From assembly GCA_024742815.1 (NCBI GenBank), contig JANSXX010000006.1, positions 62,001-126,000 on the forward strand: a stretch of 64,000 nucleotides of DNA, in the 5' to 3' direction. The stretch's first letter is position 1; each line of letters starts with the position of its first letter. The stretch is from HXMU1420-13 sp024742815 (GTDB lineage Bacteria > Bacteroidota > Rhodothermia > Balneolales > Balneolaceae). Positions 34,861 through 41,841 of the stretch are shown here, piece after piece. The position numbers and the translations under genes are program-made. Below the pieces are notes generated by a model. It was given only the letters and a program-made list of their open reading frames with translations. It searched no databases and was not told the DNA's origin.

Positions 34861-35261
34861 CGACTCTGCTTAAATATAAACCGTGCTGGAAAATACACTT
34901 GGCAGATCCATCGATCGTCGCTTATGCTCCTCCTCTGGATGACTTGAAATATAAAACCTAGTAGATATTAGTCACTCAGAGCAAACCGGCCGAAGCTACA
35001 GCGTAGGTAGGCGCAGTGAAGAGTCTGCTTAAATATAAACCGTGCTGGAAAATACATTTGGCAGATCTATCGATCGTCGCTTATGCTCCTCCTCTGGATG
35101 ACTTGAAATATAAAACCTAGTAGATATTAGTCACTCAGAGCAAGTCGGCCGAAGCCTCAGCGCAGGTAGGCGTAGCGAGAAGTCTGCCTAACCATAAACC
35201 GAGTTGGAAATTACATTTTGTAGATCCATCGATCGTCGCTTATGCTCCTCCTCTGGATGAC
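34861..35261. repeat. 159-bp tandem repeat, about 2.5 copies, mosaic of head-to-head short elements
   Basis: Units begin near 34862, 35021 and 35180, a period of 159 bp. The first two are about 95% alike; the third keeps the first half and then diverges. Each unit contains an inverted element (34901-34943, 35060-35102, 35219-35261) that reads GTCATCCAGAGGAGGAG...GATCTGC on the minus strand. The first two also hold a direct element (34971-35028, 35130-35187) reading GTCACTCAGAG...AGTCTGC. So the unit is two oppositely oriented copies of the same short repeat, as in bacterial interspersed mosaic elements. Confidence 0.85.
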
Positions 35262-35362
35262 TTTCTTATTGGGCTTGAGATTGTTAAATAGTCATTCCGA
35301 GGCACCGAGGAATCTACAAAGCCAATGAAACGAGGTGAGACTTTTTTTGGCACATTTTTTCT

Positions 35363-35450
35363 GTTCCATCGGACAACTTCGGTACGTCTAATGGATATTT
35401 GTTCTTTAGTTACTATCCATCAGACCGCTTAAAGCGTTCAGATGGAATAG
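35363..35450. repeat. Imperfect long inverted repeat
   Basis: Outer arms TGTTCCATCGGAC (35363-35375) and GTTCAGATGGAATA (about 35438-35450) and inner arms GTCTAATGGATA (35387-35398) and TATCCATCAGAC (35415-35426) pair with few mismatches. It lies 25 bp downstream of the 7TM gene stop and could act as its terminator or as an RNA structure. Confidence 0.6.
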
Positions 35451-35474
35451 TAACCATTCACAATCAGCAAATAC

Positions 35475-36179
35475 CTACGAAGTACTCACCTGATTCTGAT
35501 GCACAGAAAGTGATCTATCGTTTTTAATCACCATGTATCCCCAGAAGATGAGGAGAATCCCCAGTAACTCGGTTACATATAGTACATAGGTATAGCCGAA
35601 TTTGGTTGCTGTTCCACCAATTCCAGGAAGTAATCCACCAATAGCGATAAACAAATTACCCCAGAAACGTCCACGGAAATCCTGTGTTTTATAATATTTC
35701 CAGGCCGAATAAAATGCTCCACCCACTAAGAAAATTAAAGCATAAATATTGATGAATGGAGTGATCGCTCGGATGAAGGTCCACTCAAGCACGTTTCCAT
35801 TTAATTTTTCAGAAACTTTGCTTGCATCTAGCGGGGAGAGGATCACCAGAATAGCAGAAATGATAAGAATGATTACCAATCCCACGGTGAGTTTGTTGGC
35901 GGTTGATTTCTTCATCAACAAATAAATGGTGCCTTGGGCAAGTGGAACTCCTCCTAAAAATGCGCCGGCAATGTACCATGCTTTAAAGATAAAAGGACTC
36001 CATCCGTAAATAGTATGGATGCTTTCGACCAAGGTGCCTATCCCATAACAAACCACACCGATTGTCCACCATAGCAGATAAATGGCTTCGGGTTTTTGTC
36101 GCCAGTGATTATAGATTACGTAAAAGAAATAGACACAAAAAAGAGTAGTAGAGATAGGAATATATGCTACTAGAGGCAT
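35475..36179 (-). CDS. Seven-helix membrane protein of unknown function
   Basis: A 234-residue protein made almost entirely of seven hydrophobic segments (about residues 5-25, 33-53, 66-88, 96-115, 136-158, 170-190 and 198-218). The opening and overall arrangement resemble the seven-helix N-terminal sensor regions of some bacterial histidine kinases, but no kinase or other output domain follows. It sits alone between two repeat-rich regions. I do not recognise the family. Confidence 0.7.
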   Translation of the reverse strand: MPLVAYIPISTTLFCVYFFYVIYNHWRQKPEAIYLLWWTIGVVCYGIGTLVESIHTIYGWSPFIFKAWYIAGAFLGGVPLAQGTIYLLMKKSTANKLTVGLVIILIISAILVILSPLDASKVSEKLNGNVLEWTFIRAITPFINIYALIFLVGGAFYSAWKYYKTQDFRGRFWGNLFIAIGGLLPGIGGTATKFGYTYVLYVTELLGILLIFWGYMVIKNDRSLSVHQNQVSTS

Positions 36180-36307
36180 AGTAAATGATGAATAGTTTTA
36201 TTGCTGTGATCGTAAAGGGCAACAAGAAAAGGAGTGAATGTGAAGATTGTGTGAATTTTGTAGAATACACTTGGAATGTCTCATTATTTGTCTTTAGGAG
36301 GTTTATA

Positions 36308-36497
36308 GTCACTCAGAGGAAGCTCCCGAAGGGATGCCAATGGCAGAGGAGTCTGCAAGGCCATGAAACGGACTAGTTCTAAGGTTGTGAAGATTCTTCT
36401 TCGCCAGCTGGCGGATCAAAATGACGCATTGTTTGTGATTGTGTACAATTTATGCACTCTGTGGAATCTCCCAAAGGGATGCCTTTGGCAGAGGAGG
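36308..36497. repeat. Three dispersed copies of the mosaic repeat element
   Basis: 36308-36356 begins GTCACTCAGAG and ends GAGGAGTCTGC, matching the direct element of the 159-bp unit. 36391-36425 is an inverted, more distant copy (ends ATCAAAATGAC). 36455-36497 (CACTCTGTGGAATCTC to GGCAGAGGAGG) shares the CCnAAGGGATGCC centre with the first. The family is the same as at 34861-35315. Confidence 0.65.
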
Positions 36498-36569
36498 TGA
36501 GTTTTGGTTTCTCCTTCTCAATAACTTCTGATCTATAAAAGCATTTCAGAAAAACCATCTTATTTATCG

Positions 36570-36600
36570 TTGCCAATCGTTTTATATCTCGCTATCTTTA
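36570..36600 (+). promoter_or_regulatory. Bacteroidota-type promoter of atpD
   Basis: TTG at 36570-36572 and TATCTTTA at 36593-36600 are 20 nt apart. The consensus for the primary sigma factor in this group is TTG, 19-21 nt, TAnnTTTG; only the last base differs. The start codon is 71 bp downstream. Confidence 0.5.
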
Positions 36601-36671
36601 CCAGCCTTTGCAGCTTTGCAATTTTCATTCATTTTGAGACTCAAAATTTTTAATCTAATCGCAGTTAGTAC

Positions 36672-38165
36672 ATGAATAAAGGAACTGTAGCACAGGTAAT
36701 CGGACCTGTAGTTGATGTTGATTTTTCTGAAGGCAAAACGCCATCTATTCTTAATGCCTTAACTATCAAAAACCCAACCGACGGATCTACGCTCTATTTA
36801 GAGGTAGCTCAGCACTTAGGTGAAGATCGTGTACGTACCATTGCGATGGATTCTACCGATGGCTTGGTTCGTGGAATGGAAGTAATTGATACCGGAAAAG
36901 CTATTGCAATGCCGGTGGGTGAAGATATCCGTGGACGTCTGTTCAACGTAGTGGGCGAATCAATTGACGGTATCAATCAGCCAAAAGGCGAAAACAATTA
37001 TCCGATTCACCGTCCGGCTCCTCACTTCGATGAGCTCGCAACTTCTACTGAGATGCTTGAAACGGGAATTAAAGTAGTAGATTTACTTTGTCCGTATGCG
37101 AAAGGTGGTAAAATTGGATTATTCGGTGGTGCCGGTGTAGGTAAAACCGTATTGATTCAGGAGCTTATCAACAACATTGCAAAGCAGCATGGTGGACTTT
37201 CAGTATTTGCCGGTGTAGGTGAGCGTACTCGTGAAGGAAATGACCTTCTCCGTGAATTTATTGAGTCGGGCGTAATCAATTACGGCGACGAGTTCAAAGA
37301 GAGCATGGAAGCCGGTGAGTGGGATCTTTCAAAAGTGGATGAAGAGAAATTGAAAGAATCTCAAGCTACTTTGGTATTCGGTCAGATGAACGAGCCTCCG
37401 GGAGCACGTGCTCGTGTAGCGCTTTCGGGATTAACAGTAGCTGAGTACTTCCGTGATGAAGTATCTCGTGACATTCTATTATTTATCGATAACATTTTCC
37501 GATTTACTCAGGCCGGTTCTGAAGTGTCAGCACTTCTAGGACGTATGCCTTCTGCAGTAGGATATCAGCCAACACTGGCTACTGAGATGGGTGCGATGCA
37601 AGAGCGTATTACTTCTACCAAAAAAGGATCTATTACTTCGGTTCAGGCTGTATATGTACCTGCCGATGACTTGACCGATCCGGCGCCTGCAACCACATTT
37701 ACCCACTTGGATGCAACCACCGTACTTTCTCGTGCATTAACACAGATTGGTATTTATCCTGCGGTAGATCCATTGGATTCTACTTCTCGAATTATCGATC
37801 CTAAAGTAGTAGGTGACGACCACTACAACACAGCACGTAGAACAACTACACTTCTTCAGAACTACAAAGATTTGCAGGATATCATCGCGATTCTTGGTAT
37901 GGACGAACTTTCTGACGAAGATAAATTAGTAGTTAGCCGTGCTCGTCGTGTTCAGCGTTTCTTATCTCAGCCGTTCTTCGTGGCTGAGCAGTTTACAGGA
38001 GCGCCCGGTAAGTATGTGAAGATCGACGATACCGTTAAAGGAGTGAAGATGATCATCAACGGTGAACTTGATCACCTGCCGGAAGGTGCATTCTACATGG
38101 TTGGTGACATCAACGAAGCGATTGCGAAAGGCGAGAAGATGCTTGCCGAATCAGCGGAAGCGTAA
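36672..38165 (+). CDS. atpD: F1F0 ATP synthase subunit beta
   Basis: A 497-residue catalytic beta subunit. The Walker A motif GGAGVGKT lies at residues 152-159, VFGQMNEPPGARARVALSGL and LLFIDNIFRFTQAGSEVSALLG are the classic catalytic segments, with the DELSEED-region equivalent as LGMDELSDEDKL. An insertion of about 25 acidic residues (GDEFKESMEAGEWDLSK, near 204-230) precedes VFGQMNEP; it is shared by Bacteroidota-type beta subunits and explains the extra length over E. coli (460). It is followed by atpC after 14 bp. The other ATP synthase genes are not in this window. Confidence 0.98.
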   Translation: MNKGTVAQVIGPVVDVDFSEGKTPSILNALTIKNPTDGSTLYLEVAQHLGEDRVRTIAMDSTDGLVRGMEVIDTGKAIAMPVGEDIRGRLFNVVGESIDGINQPKGENNYPIHRPAPHFDELATSTEMLETGIKVVDLLCPYAKGGKIGLFGGAGVGKTVLIQELINNIAKQHGGLSVFAGVGERTREGNDLLREFIESGVINYGDEFKESMEAGEWDLSKVDEEKLKESQATLVFGQMNEPPGARARVALSGLTVAEYFRDEVSRDILLFIDNIFRFTQAGSEVSALLGRMPSAVGYQPTLATEMGAMQERITSTKKGSITSVQAVYVPADDLTDPAPATTFTHLDATTVLSRALTQIGIYPAVDPLDSTSRIIDPKVVGDDHYNTARRTTTLLQNYKDLQDIIAILGMDELSDEDKLVVSRARRVQRFLSQPFFVAEQFTGAPGKYVKIDDTVKGVKMIINGELDHLPEGAFYMVGDINEAIAKGEKMLAESAEA

Positions 38166-38179
38166 ATAGGAGATAAGGC

Positions 38180-38440
38180 ATGGCAGGTTTCCAGGCGCAA
38201 ATATTAACTCCAAATGGTTCGCTGTTCGAAGGTGAAGTAACTGGTGTGCAAATGCCGGGAGTGATGGGAAGCTTTGAAGTAAAAGCCAATCACGCACCTA
38301 TTGTTTCTGCATTGGAGAAAGGCAAAGTACTCATCCGACAAGGAAGTGAAGAGATAAACGTAAACATCTCCAGCGGATTTGTTGAAGTAGCGAATAACAA
38401 ACTTACGTTGCTAGCTGAATCAGTTATTACTGAAGAGTAA
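38180..38440 (+). CDS. atpC: F1F0 ATP synthase subunit epsilon, short form
   Basis: An 86-residue epsilon subunit with only the N-terminal beta-sandwich: FQAQILTPNGSLFEGEVTGVQMPGVMGSFEVKANHAPIVSALEKG and the closing FVEVANNKLTLLAESV. The two C-terminal helices that inhibit ATP hydrolysis in E. coli (about 135 residues) are absent. AGGAGAT-type ribosome binding sequence lies just before the ATG. It forms a two-gene atpDC unit ended by a strong terminator. The short form is common in this phylum. Confidence 0.93.
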   Translation: MAGFQAQILTPNGSLFEGEVTGVQMPGVMGSFEVKANHAPIVSALEKGKVLIRQGSEEINVNISSGFVEVANNKLTLLAESVITEE

Positions 38441-38468
38441 CAGCATCTCATTTAGTAAAAAATTCGAT

Positions 38469-38498
38469 AGCCGGTGTGGAAACGCATCGGCTTTTTTT
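38469..38498 (+). terminator. Intrinsic terminator of atpDC
   Basis: AGCCGGTGTG (38469-38478) pairs with CGCATCGGCT (38483-38492), ten pairs including two G-U, around a GAAA loop, followed by seven T at 38492-38498. It lies 28 bp after the atpC stop. Confidence 0.92.
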
Positions 38499-38586
38499 GT
38501 GGGATGAGGTTTTCAATATTCAATATTTTTAATCTACAAAGCCTTTGGCGTAGTAGATCAACAAGGAATAAGCAGTGAACAAATGA

Positions 38587-38727
38587 TCATGCGGAAAATA
38601 TATTCTCCTTAAGTGGAGGGGAGTAAAACACATACACTACTAATGCATATCCACCAACTACTAAATACTGAACGTCATTTTTGTTTAATAATGCGATAAA
38701 CTCTTTGAAGTCTTTGGGGAGAATCAA
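38587..38727 (-). pseudogene. Truncated nucleotidyltransferase (N-terminal remnant)
   Basis: Read from a TTG at 38727, the minus strand encodes 46 residues beginning ILPKDFKEFIALLNKND and continuing VQYLVVGGYALVVY. This is the N-terminal signature of the AbiEii-like/minimal nucleotidyltransferase family, in which GGYAvxxHG is followed by the GDxD catalytic motif. Here homology stops after GGYALVVY and a different 14-residue tail leads to a stop, so the catalytic part is lost. It overlaps the end of the 60-residue gene by 53 bp in another frame, the usual arrangement of these two-gene modules. It is probably inactive. Confidence 0.65.
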
Positions 38728-38857
38728 TTTCTACTGCATACTGTTGCCTTAGCATTTCAAGGGCTTCAAGTCTTTCTGATACGGATTTATTTTTCCAATA
38801 ATTAGCATTAGACTTAGAAGACTTTAAAGGGTTGATTTGGACGATATTCTTTTCCAT
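38675..38857 (-). CDS. Small protein, partner of the nucleotidyltransferase module (antitoxin-like)
   Basis: A 60-residue basic protein with YWKNKSVSERLEALEMLRQQY and a final QRLQRVYRIIKQK. Such proteins of 60-80 residues sit directly upstream of, and overlap, small nucleotidyltransferase genes in many Bacteroidota, and are thought of as the partner in a toxin-antitoxin-like pair. The overlap is preserved here but the partner is truncated. No DNA-binding motif can be assigned with certainty. Whether it is still expressed is unknown. Confidence 0.6.
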   Translation of the reverse strand: MEKNIVQINPLKSSKSNANYWKNKSVSERLEALEMLRQQYAVEIDSPQRLQRVYRIIKQK

Positions 38858-38987
38858 ACCTTAAATGTATTGAAATTCGAATTAGATCACTAAAACACAT
38901 TTTATGTTAAGGAATTTAGAGATTTAAAATTCCATTTACGCGCTTTGGTTCATCACTATCGCTCTTAATTACATGGTTTTATAAGTA

Positions 38988-39025
38988 TGACATTTCGAAA
39001 GAGCGCAAACGAAGGAGAAATCTGC
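38988..39025 (+). repeat. Copy of the mosaic repeat family
   Basis: TGACATTTCGA at one end and GAAGGAGAAATCTGC at the other match the GTCATTnnGA ... GAGrAATCTGC scheme of the repeats at 34861-35315 and 36308-36497. It is more diverged than those. Confidence 0.5.
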
Positions 39026-39108
39026 AATTGGAGGTAGAGAAGGTACTGGCTTTCAATATTCAATAAGCAGCGTACAAATAATATCTTCGCAGTGACTCAA
39101 ATTCATTC

Positions 39109-39135
39109 CTCTGTGATCTCAGTGATCTCAGTGGT
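39109..39135. repeat. Solitary triple 9-mer, relict of a GxxExxY cassette end
   Basis: On the plus strand CTCTGTGAT, CTCAGTGAT and CTCAGTGGT lie end to end. These are the same 9-bp motif and same order as the repeats at 30693-30719 and 31211-31237. No GxxExxY gene is nearby. Confidence 0.65.
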
Positions 39136-39189
39136 GCGTAACTTCACGCATTAACAGGTTGGGATGTTGAGAAACCATCACTATGTTTT

Positions 39190-39366
39190 TTACTCAGTCT
39201 TATCCATTTTATTTCGATCGATTATTACCGTTCCGATTAGTGCAACGCCGATAATTACTCCACTTACCGATTCTATAATTTCTCCTGTTCGATAGGCTGT
39301 ATAAACCCCGGCCAATATGGATGCGATACCGATTCCTATTATTAAGTATGCGGTTTGATTGTCCAT
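39190..39366 (-). CDS. Small two-helix membrane protein, 58 residues
   Basis: An ATG at 39366 opens a 58-codon frame. The product has two hydrophobic spans, YLIIGIGIASILAGVYTAY (residues 7-25) and VSGVIIGVALIGTVII (about 34-49), joined by a short charged turn and ending DRNKMDKTE. The hydrophobic-polar pattern is not what a random frame would give, and no larger frame competes with it. Family and function are unknown. Confidence 0.6.
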   Translation of the reverse strand: MDNQTAYLIIGIGIASILAGVYTAYRTGEIIESVSGVIIGVALIGTVIIDRNKMDKTE

Positions 39367-39531
39367 CTCTTACTTATTTTTGTGATTAGTTGGCATTCAG
39401 TATCAGAAATTTAAATCGGTTGAATTAATTTAAAAAACGATCTACTGATTATGCTAATTCTGATTGAGGTCATCGAAATTATTCGAATGTATGGCTACTA
39501 TATTCATTTCAACATTTTATGCTTTATCAAT

Positions 39532-39855
39532 TCATTTTGTGAAATTAGCATCGATCAACTTTCCATTATTGAAGTCTATTTCACAAACGAAACAGGAAAA
39601 GTTCCAAAGCTTGTCTTTCTCGATGAAGTCTATGTAATAGTCAGCATTTCCACTTGTTGGATGTTCTGCAGTCCATACCTGATTACCATTTAAATCAAAT
39701 GCTCTACAATTTTGGTGTTGACTGAATCTCGGAACCTTATCTGAGTGATCAAATATGACGACAACTAAATCATTGATTCTTTTCGCTGCTTTTATCGGAA
39801 ATTCCATTTCGTATTTCTGACCTTCAATCTCAAAAATGTTATCCCTAAAATTCAT
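39532..39855 (-). CDS. Hypothetical protein, 107 residues
   Basis: A soluble, beta-rich protein: DNIFEIEGQKYEMEFPIK, DLVVVIFDHSDKVP, NCRAFDLNGNQVWTAEHPT, and FVCEIDFNNGKL. The AFDLNGNQVW phrase suggests a single blade of a beta-propeller-like or immunity-type protein, but no family is assigned. Such small stand-alone proteins between repeats are common in accessory regions. A second frame antisense to it (39451-39693) is judged a shadow. Confidence 0.65.
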   Translation of the reverse strand: MNFRDNIFEIEGQKYEMEFPIKAAKRINDLVVVIFDHSDKVPRFSQHQNCRAFDLNGNQVWTAEHPTSGNADYYIDFIEKDKLWNFSCFVCEIDFNNGKLIDANFTK

Positions 39856-39928
39856 TTCGTTTTTAATGCTTCAATGGTTTGTGTATAGTGCTTTTCACTA
39901 ATGATATGCACTTTACTATTTCAATTAT

Positions 39929-40062
39929 GCACAAGCGGACGCCTGCGCTAGGTTGGGTTACTAGAACTGAATGTAATAGTTCAGCATTATCACTTCTAGT
40001 TTATGTGTCTGGGTTCGGTGGCAGATAAACCGCACAAGCGGACGTTTTCGCTAGGTGGGGTA
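39929..40062. repeat. Pair of GCACAAGCGGACG repeats
   Basis: GCACAAGCGGACGCCTGCGCTAGG with a following TTGGGTTA (39929-39960) recurs as GCACAAGCGGACGTTTTCGCTAGG with TGGGGTA (from 40032), 103 bp apart in direct orientation. Each has a small palindromic core (AGCG-n-CGCT). They lie between two minus-strand hypothetical genes. Confidence 0.6.
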
Positions 40063-40134
40063 CTATATGAGTTTAAGCAAGTGCTTGTTCAAAGTGATGA
40101 ATATTTTAGCTAGTATGGCATAAAAATTGTTATT

Positions 40135-41742
40135 CTAAAGTTCTAATTCACTTTTTTCCAAAATGATTTGAACCTCACTTCGATCATCAAAGTGATAGTT
40201 TCCAATAGTCAGTATATCATAAGTTCGACTAAAGACATAATTGGGAGTTCCATCAGTAAAATTAGTCATAGTCTCATCGATTAATTTTTTAAAAGTAATT
40301 TTCTCTCTTACATTCGTGTTTTCCCTATCTAATTTGAAACCTTTTCCCCGAAGATTTAATCGTATTTCTCTCAAAAGTTTTGAATAAGACTGTACCGCAG
40401 AGTCTTTGTTATCAAATTTCAAAATCAAAAATTGAGTCCAATTTGTGTTTACTTCACTCACAAAGCATTCGACACAATCGGGTACTTCAATCTTACAGGC
40501 ATAGTTTGGACTTTTTGCGGAATCATTTATAATATTCTCTTTCCCTTGTGATAATTCAGAATCTGCCTCTATACCTACATTTATTACCGAAATTATATCA
40601 GCTATTGAGTTTTCAATAGATTTGATACTACAACTGGAAACATGTTCAATCTGGTTTGATATAATTGGCTGTTCCTCAGGTTCCTTTCTTTTTATGACTC
40701 TTAAACTCAGTTCATTTTTATCTTCGTCACCAACCAATATAAATGAGTTTCCGCTATCATTTTTCTTCCAAATTCTTCGGTTATTACCTCTATAATCAAT
40801 CTCGTAGTCCAGATTATCTGCAATTCTTTGAAGATGAAACAATACATAACTATAAGATTCAGGGATATGATTTGTGATACTTAAATGCATATCGAAAATG
40901 TAATCTACTTTAGGATGATAAAATTCTGTAGAGTAAATCCTTGCTTGTACGTATTCAGGAATTGACAGATTTATAAGTTGGTATTCTGTTTCTCTGTTGT
41001 TGCTTGATTTACTTTCTCCCCTGAATGAAGAGTAGTAATCGTCGTTTGTAATAATATTACGATACAACTCAACGAGAAAAGGTATTTCGAACTTTAACTG
41101 TTCGGAGCTCAAACTAATCAATTCTGAATGTGAAGAATTATAAGATCCTAGGTCTACTGTTTTAGGTATTTCCAAGTTATTTATATCGTCATAAAAATCG
41201 ACTTCTTCTTGCCAAAAAGTGATAGAAATTTGCCAATTAGGACTGAAGGGAGAACGCATAATACCAATACGAACAAAAGTAGAATAACCAGAAGGAGTCT
41301 TGTTTGAATACCACCTTTTATCAGCTTCAAAAGAAAATCCATTTGATAGTAGTAAAGGAGATACAAAGTCAGCGACTTGTGTTAGTATTTGGCCGGCTTC
41401 ATCTGGTGAGTCCTCCTTCATTTCAACAAGAAATTTTAATTCTATATTTGGTATATCATAAGCACACCATACGAAATCAGGTAACTCAATATTACTACAA
41501 CTAAAGGCAACATTATTATTCTCTTTTAAATAGATATTACCACGAATTGATTTGAATGCAGGCCCTGATGTAAATATCTGCTTCAGGGCTGAAGTAAATG
41601 TATTTTCGTTATCTATAACTTCTTCAATACGAACCGGGTTAATAGGAGATGGGTTGACATATTCACCATTTAAATTAAATCCCTGTGCTTGTAAACTTGG
41701 TGTGAAAAAGATCAGTGTAAAACCCAATAAAAAACCACGCAT
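40135..41742 (-). CDS. Secreted protein of three diverged repeat modules, unknown function
   Basis: A 535-residue protein with a signal peptide cleaved near LQAQ (residue 20). Three modules of about 135-160 residues follow: 47-180, 218-353 and 374-532. Each starts with a helix, then a short variable loop, and an anchor sequence: IELPDFVWCAY (85-95), LSIPEYVQARIY (259-270) and IEVPDCVECFV (418-428). Each then has a long helix (DSPDEAGQILTQVADFVSPL; SYSYVLFHLQRIADNL; DSAVQSYSKLLREIRLNL) and a final beta pair. I recognise no family. The neighbours are small accessory genes and repeats. Confidence 0.8.
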   Translation of the reverse strand: MRGFLLGFTLIFFTPSLQAQGFNLNGEYVNPSPINPVRIEEVIDNENTFTSALKQIFTSGPAFKSIRGNIYLKENNNVAFSCSNIELPDFVWCAYDIPNIELKFLVEMKEDSPDEAGQILTQVADFVSPLLLSNGFSFEADKRWYSNKTPSGYSTFVRIGIMRSPFSPNWQISITFWQEEVDFYDDINNLEIPKTVDLGSYNSSHSELISLSSEQLKFEIPFLVELYRNIITNDDYYSSFRGESKSSNNRETEYQLINLSIPEYVQARIYSTEFYHPKVDYIFDMHLSITNHIPESYSYVLFHLQRIADNLDYEIDYRGNNRRIWKKNDSGNSFILVGDEDKNELSLRVIKRKEPEEQPIISNQIEHVSSCSIKSIENSIADIISVINVGIEADSELSQGKENIINDSAKSPNYACKIEVPDCVECFVSEVNTNWTQFLILKFDNKDSAVQSYSKLLREIRLNLRGKGFKLDRENTNVREKITFKKLIDETMTNFTDGTPNYVFSRTYDILTIGNYHFDDRSEVQIILEKSELEL

Positions 41743-41841
41743 TACATTATAAACTTAGATAATTCCCCATCTCAAAATAATTGATAGCCAAGAATTGTAC
41801 AAATACACTTTGTAATATATACGTCGCTATTGATTGAAATA

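Larger units (their letters stand above)
34737..35474. other. Long intergenic region with mosaic repeats, no gene seen
   Basis: 738 bp between two minus-strand genes. The first 120 bp hold only a short CATAG-N5-CTATG inverted repeat near 34808-34822. The rest is taken up by 159-bp tandem units, a partial GTCATTCCGAG copy (35291-35315) and a long imperfect hairpin. No reading frame with coding character is visible. Confidence 0.7.
36180..36671. other. Intergenic region upstream of atpD with dispersed repeats
   Basis: 492 bp between the 7TM gene and atpD. It holds three more copies of the GTCAyTCnGAG-type repeat and a Bacteroidota-type promoter for atpD. No gene is visible; the short frames here run through the repeats. 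Confidence 0.6.
38858..39189. other. Intergenic region with repeat fragments
   Basis: 332 bp without a gene. It holds one copy of the mosaic repeat family (38988-39025), a TTTCAATATTCAATA phrase (near 39051-39066) also found at about 38511-38525, and a solitary triple 9-mer repeat (39109-39135). Nothing coding is visible. Confidence 0.55.

Noticed and set aside
34861..35261. CRISPR array
   Set aside because: The period is 159 bp, the spacers are themselves repeated and no cas genes are near; it is a tandem mosaic repeat.
39451..39693. 80-codon plus-strand frame
   Set aside because: It lies mostly antisense to the 107-residue gene, its product is rich in isoleucine, tyrosine and phenylalanine with no coherent pattern, and the minus-strand frame reads more like a protein.
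39929..40062. Integron attC sites
   Set aside because: Only one of two copies has a GTTRRRY-like end, no partner core is seen at the expected distance, and no integrase is present in the window.
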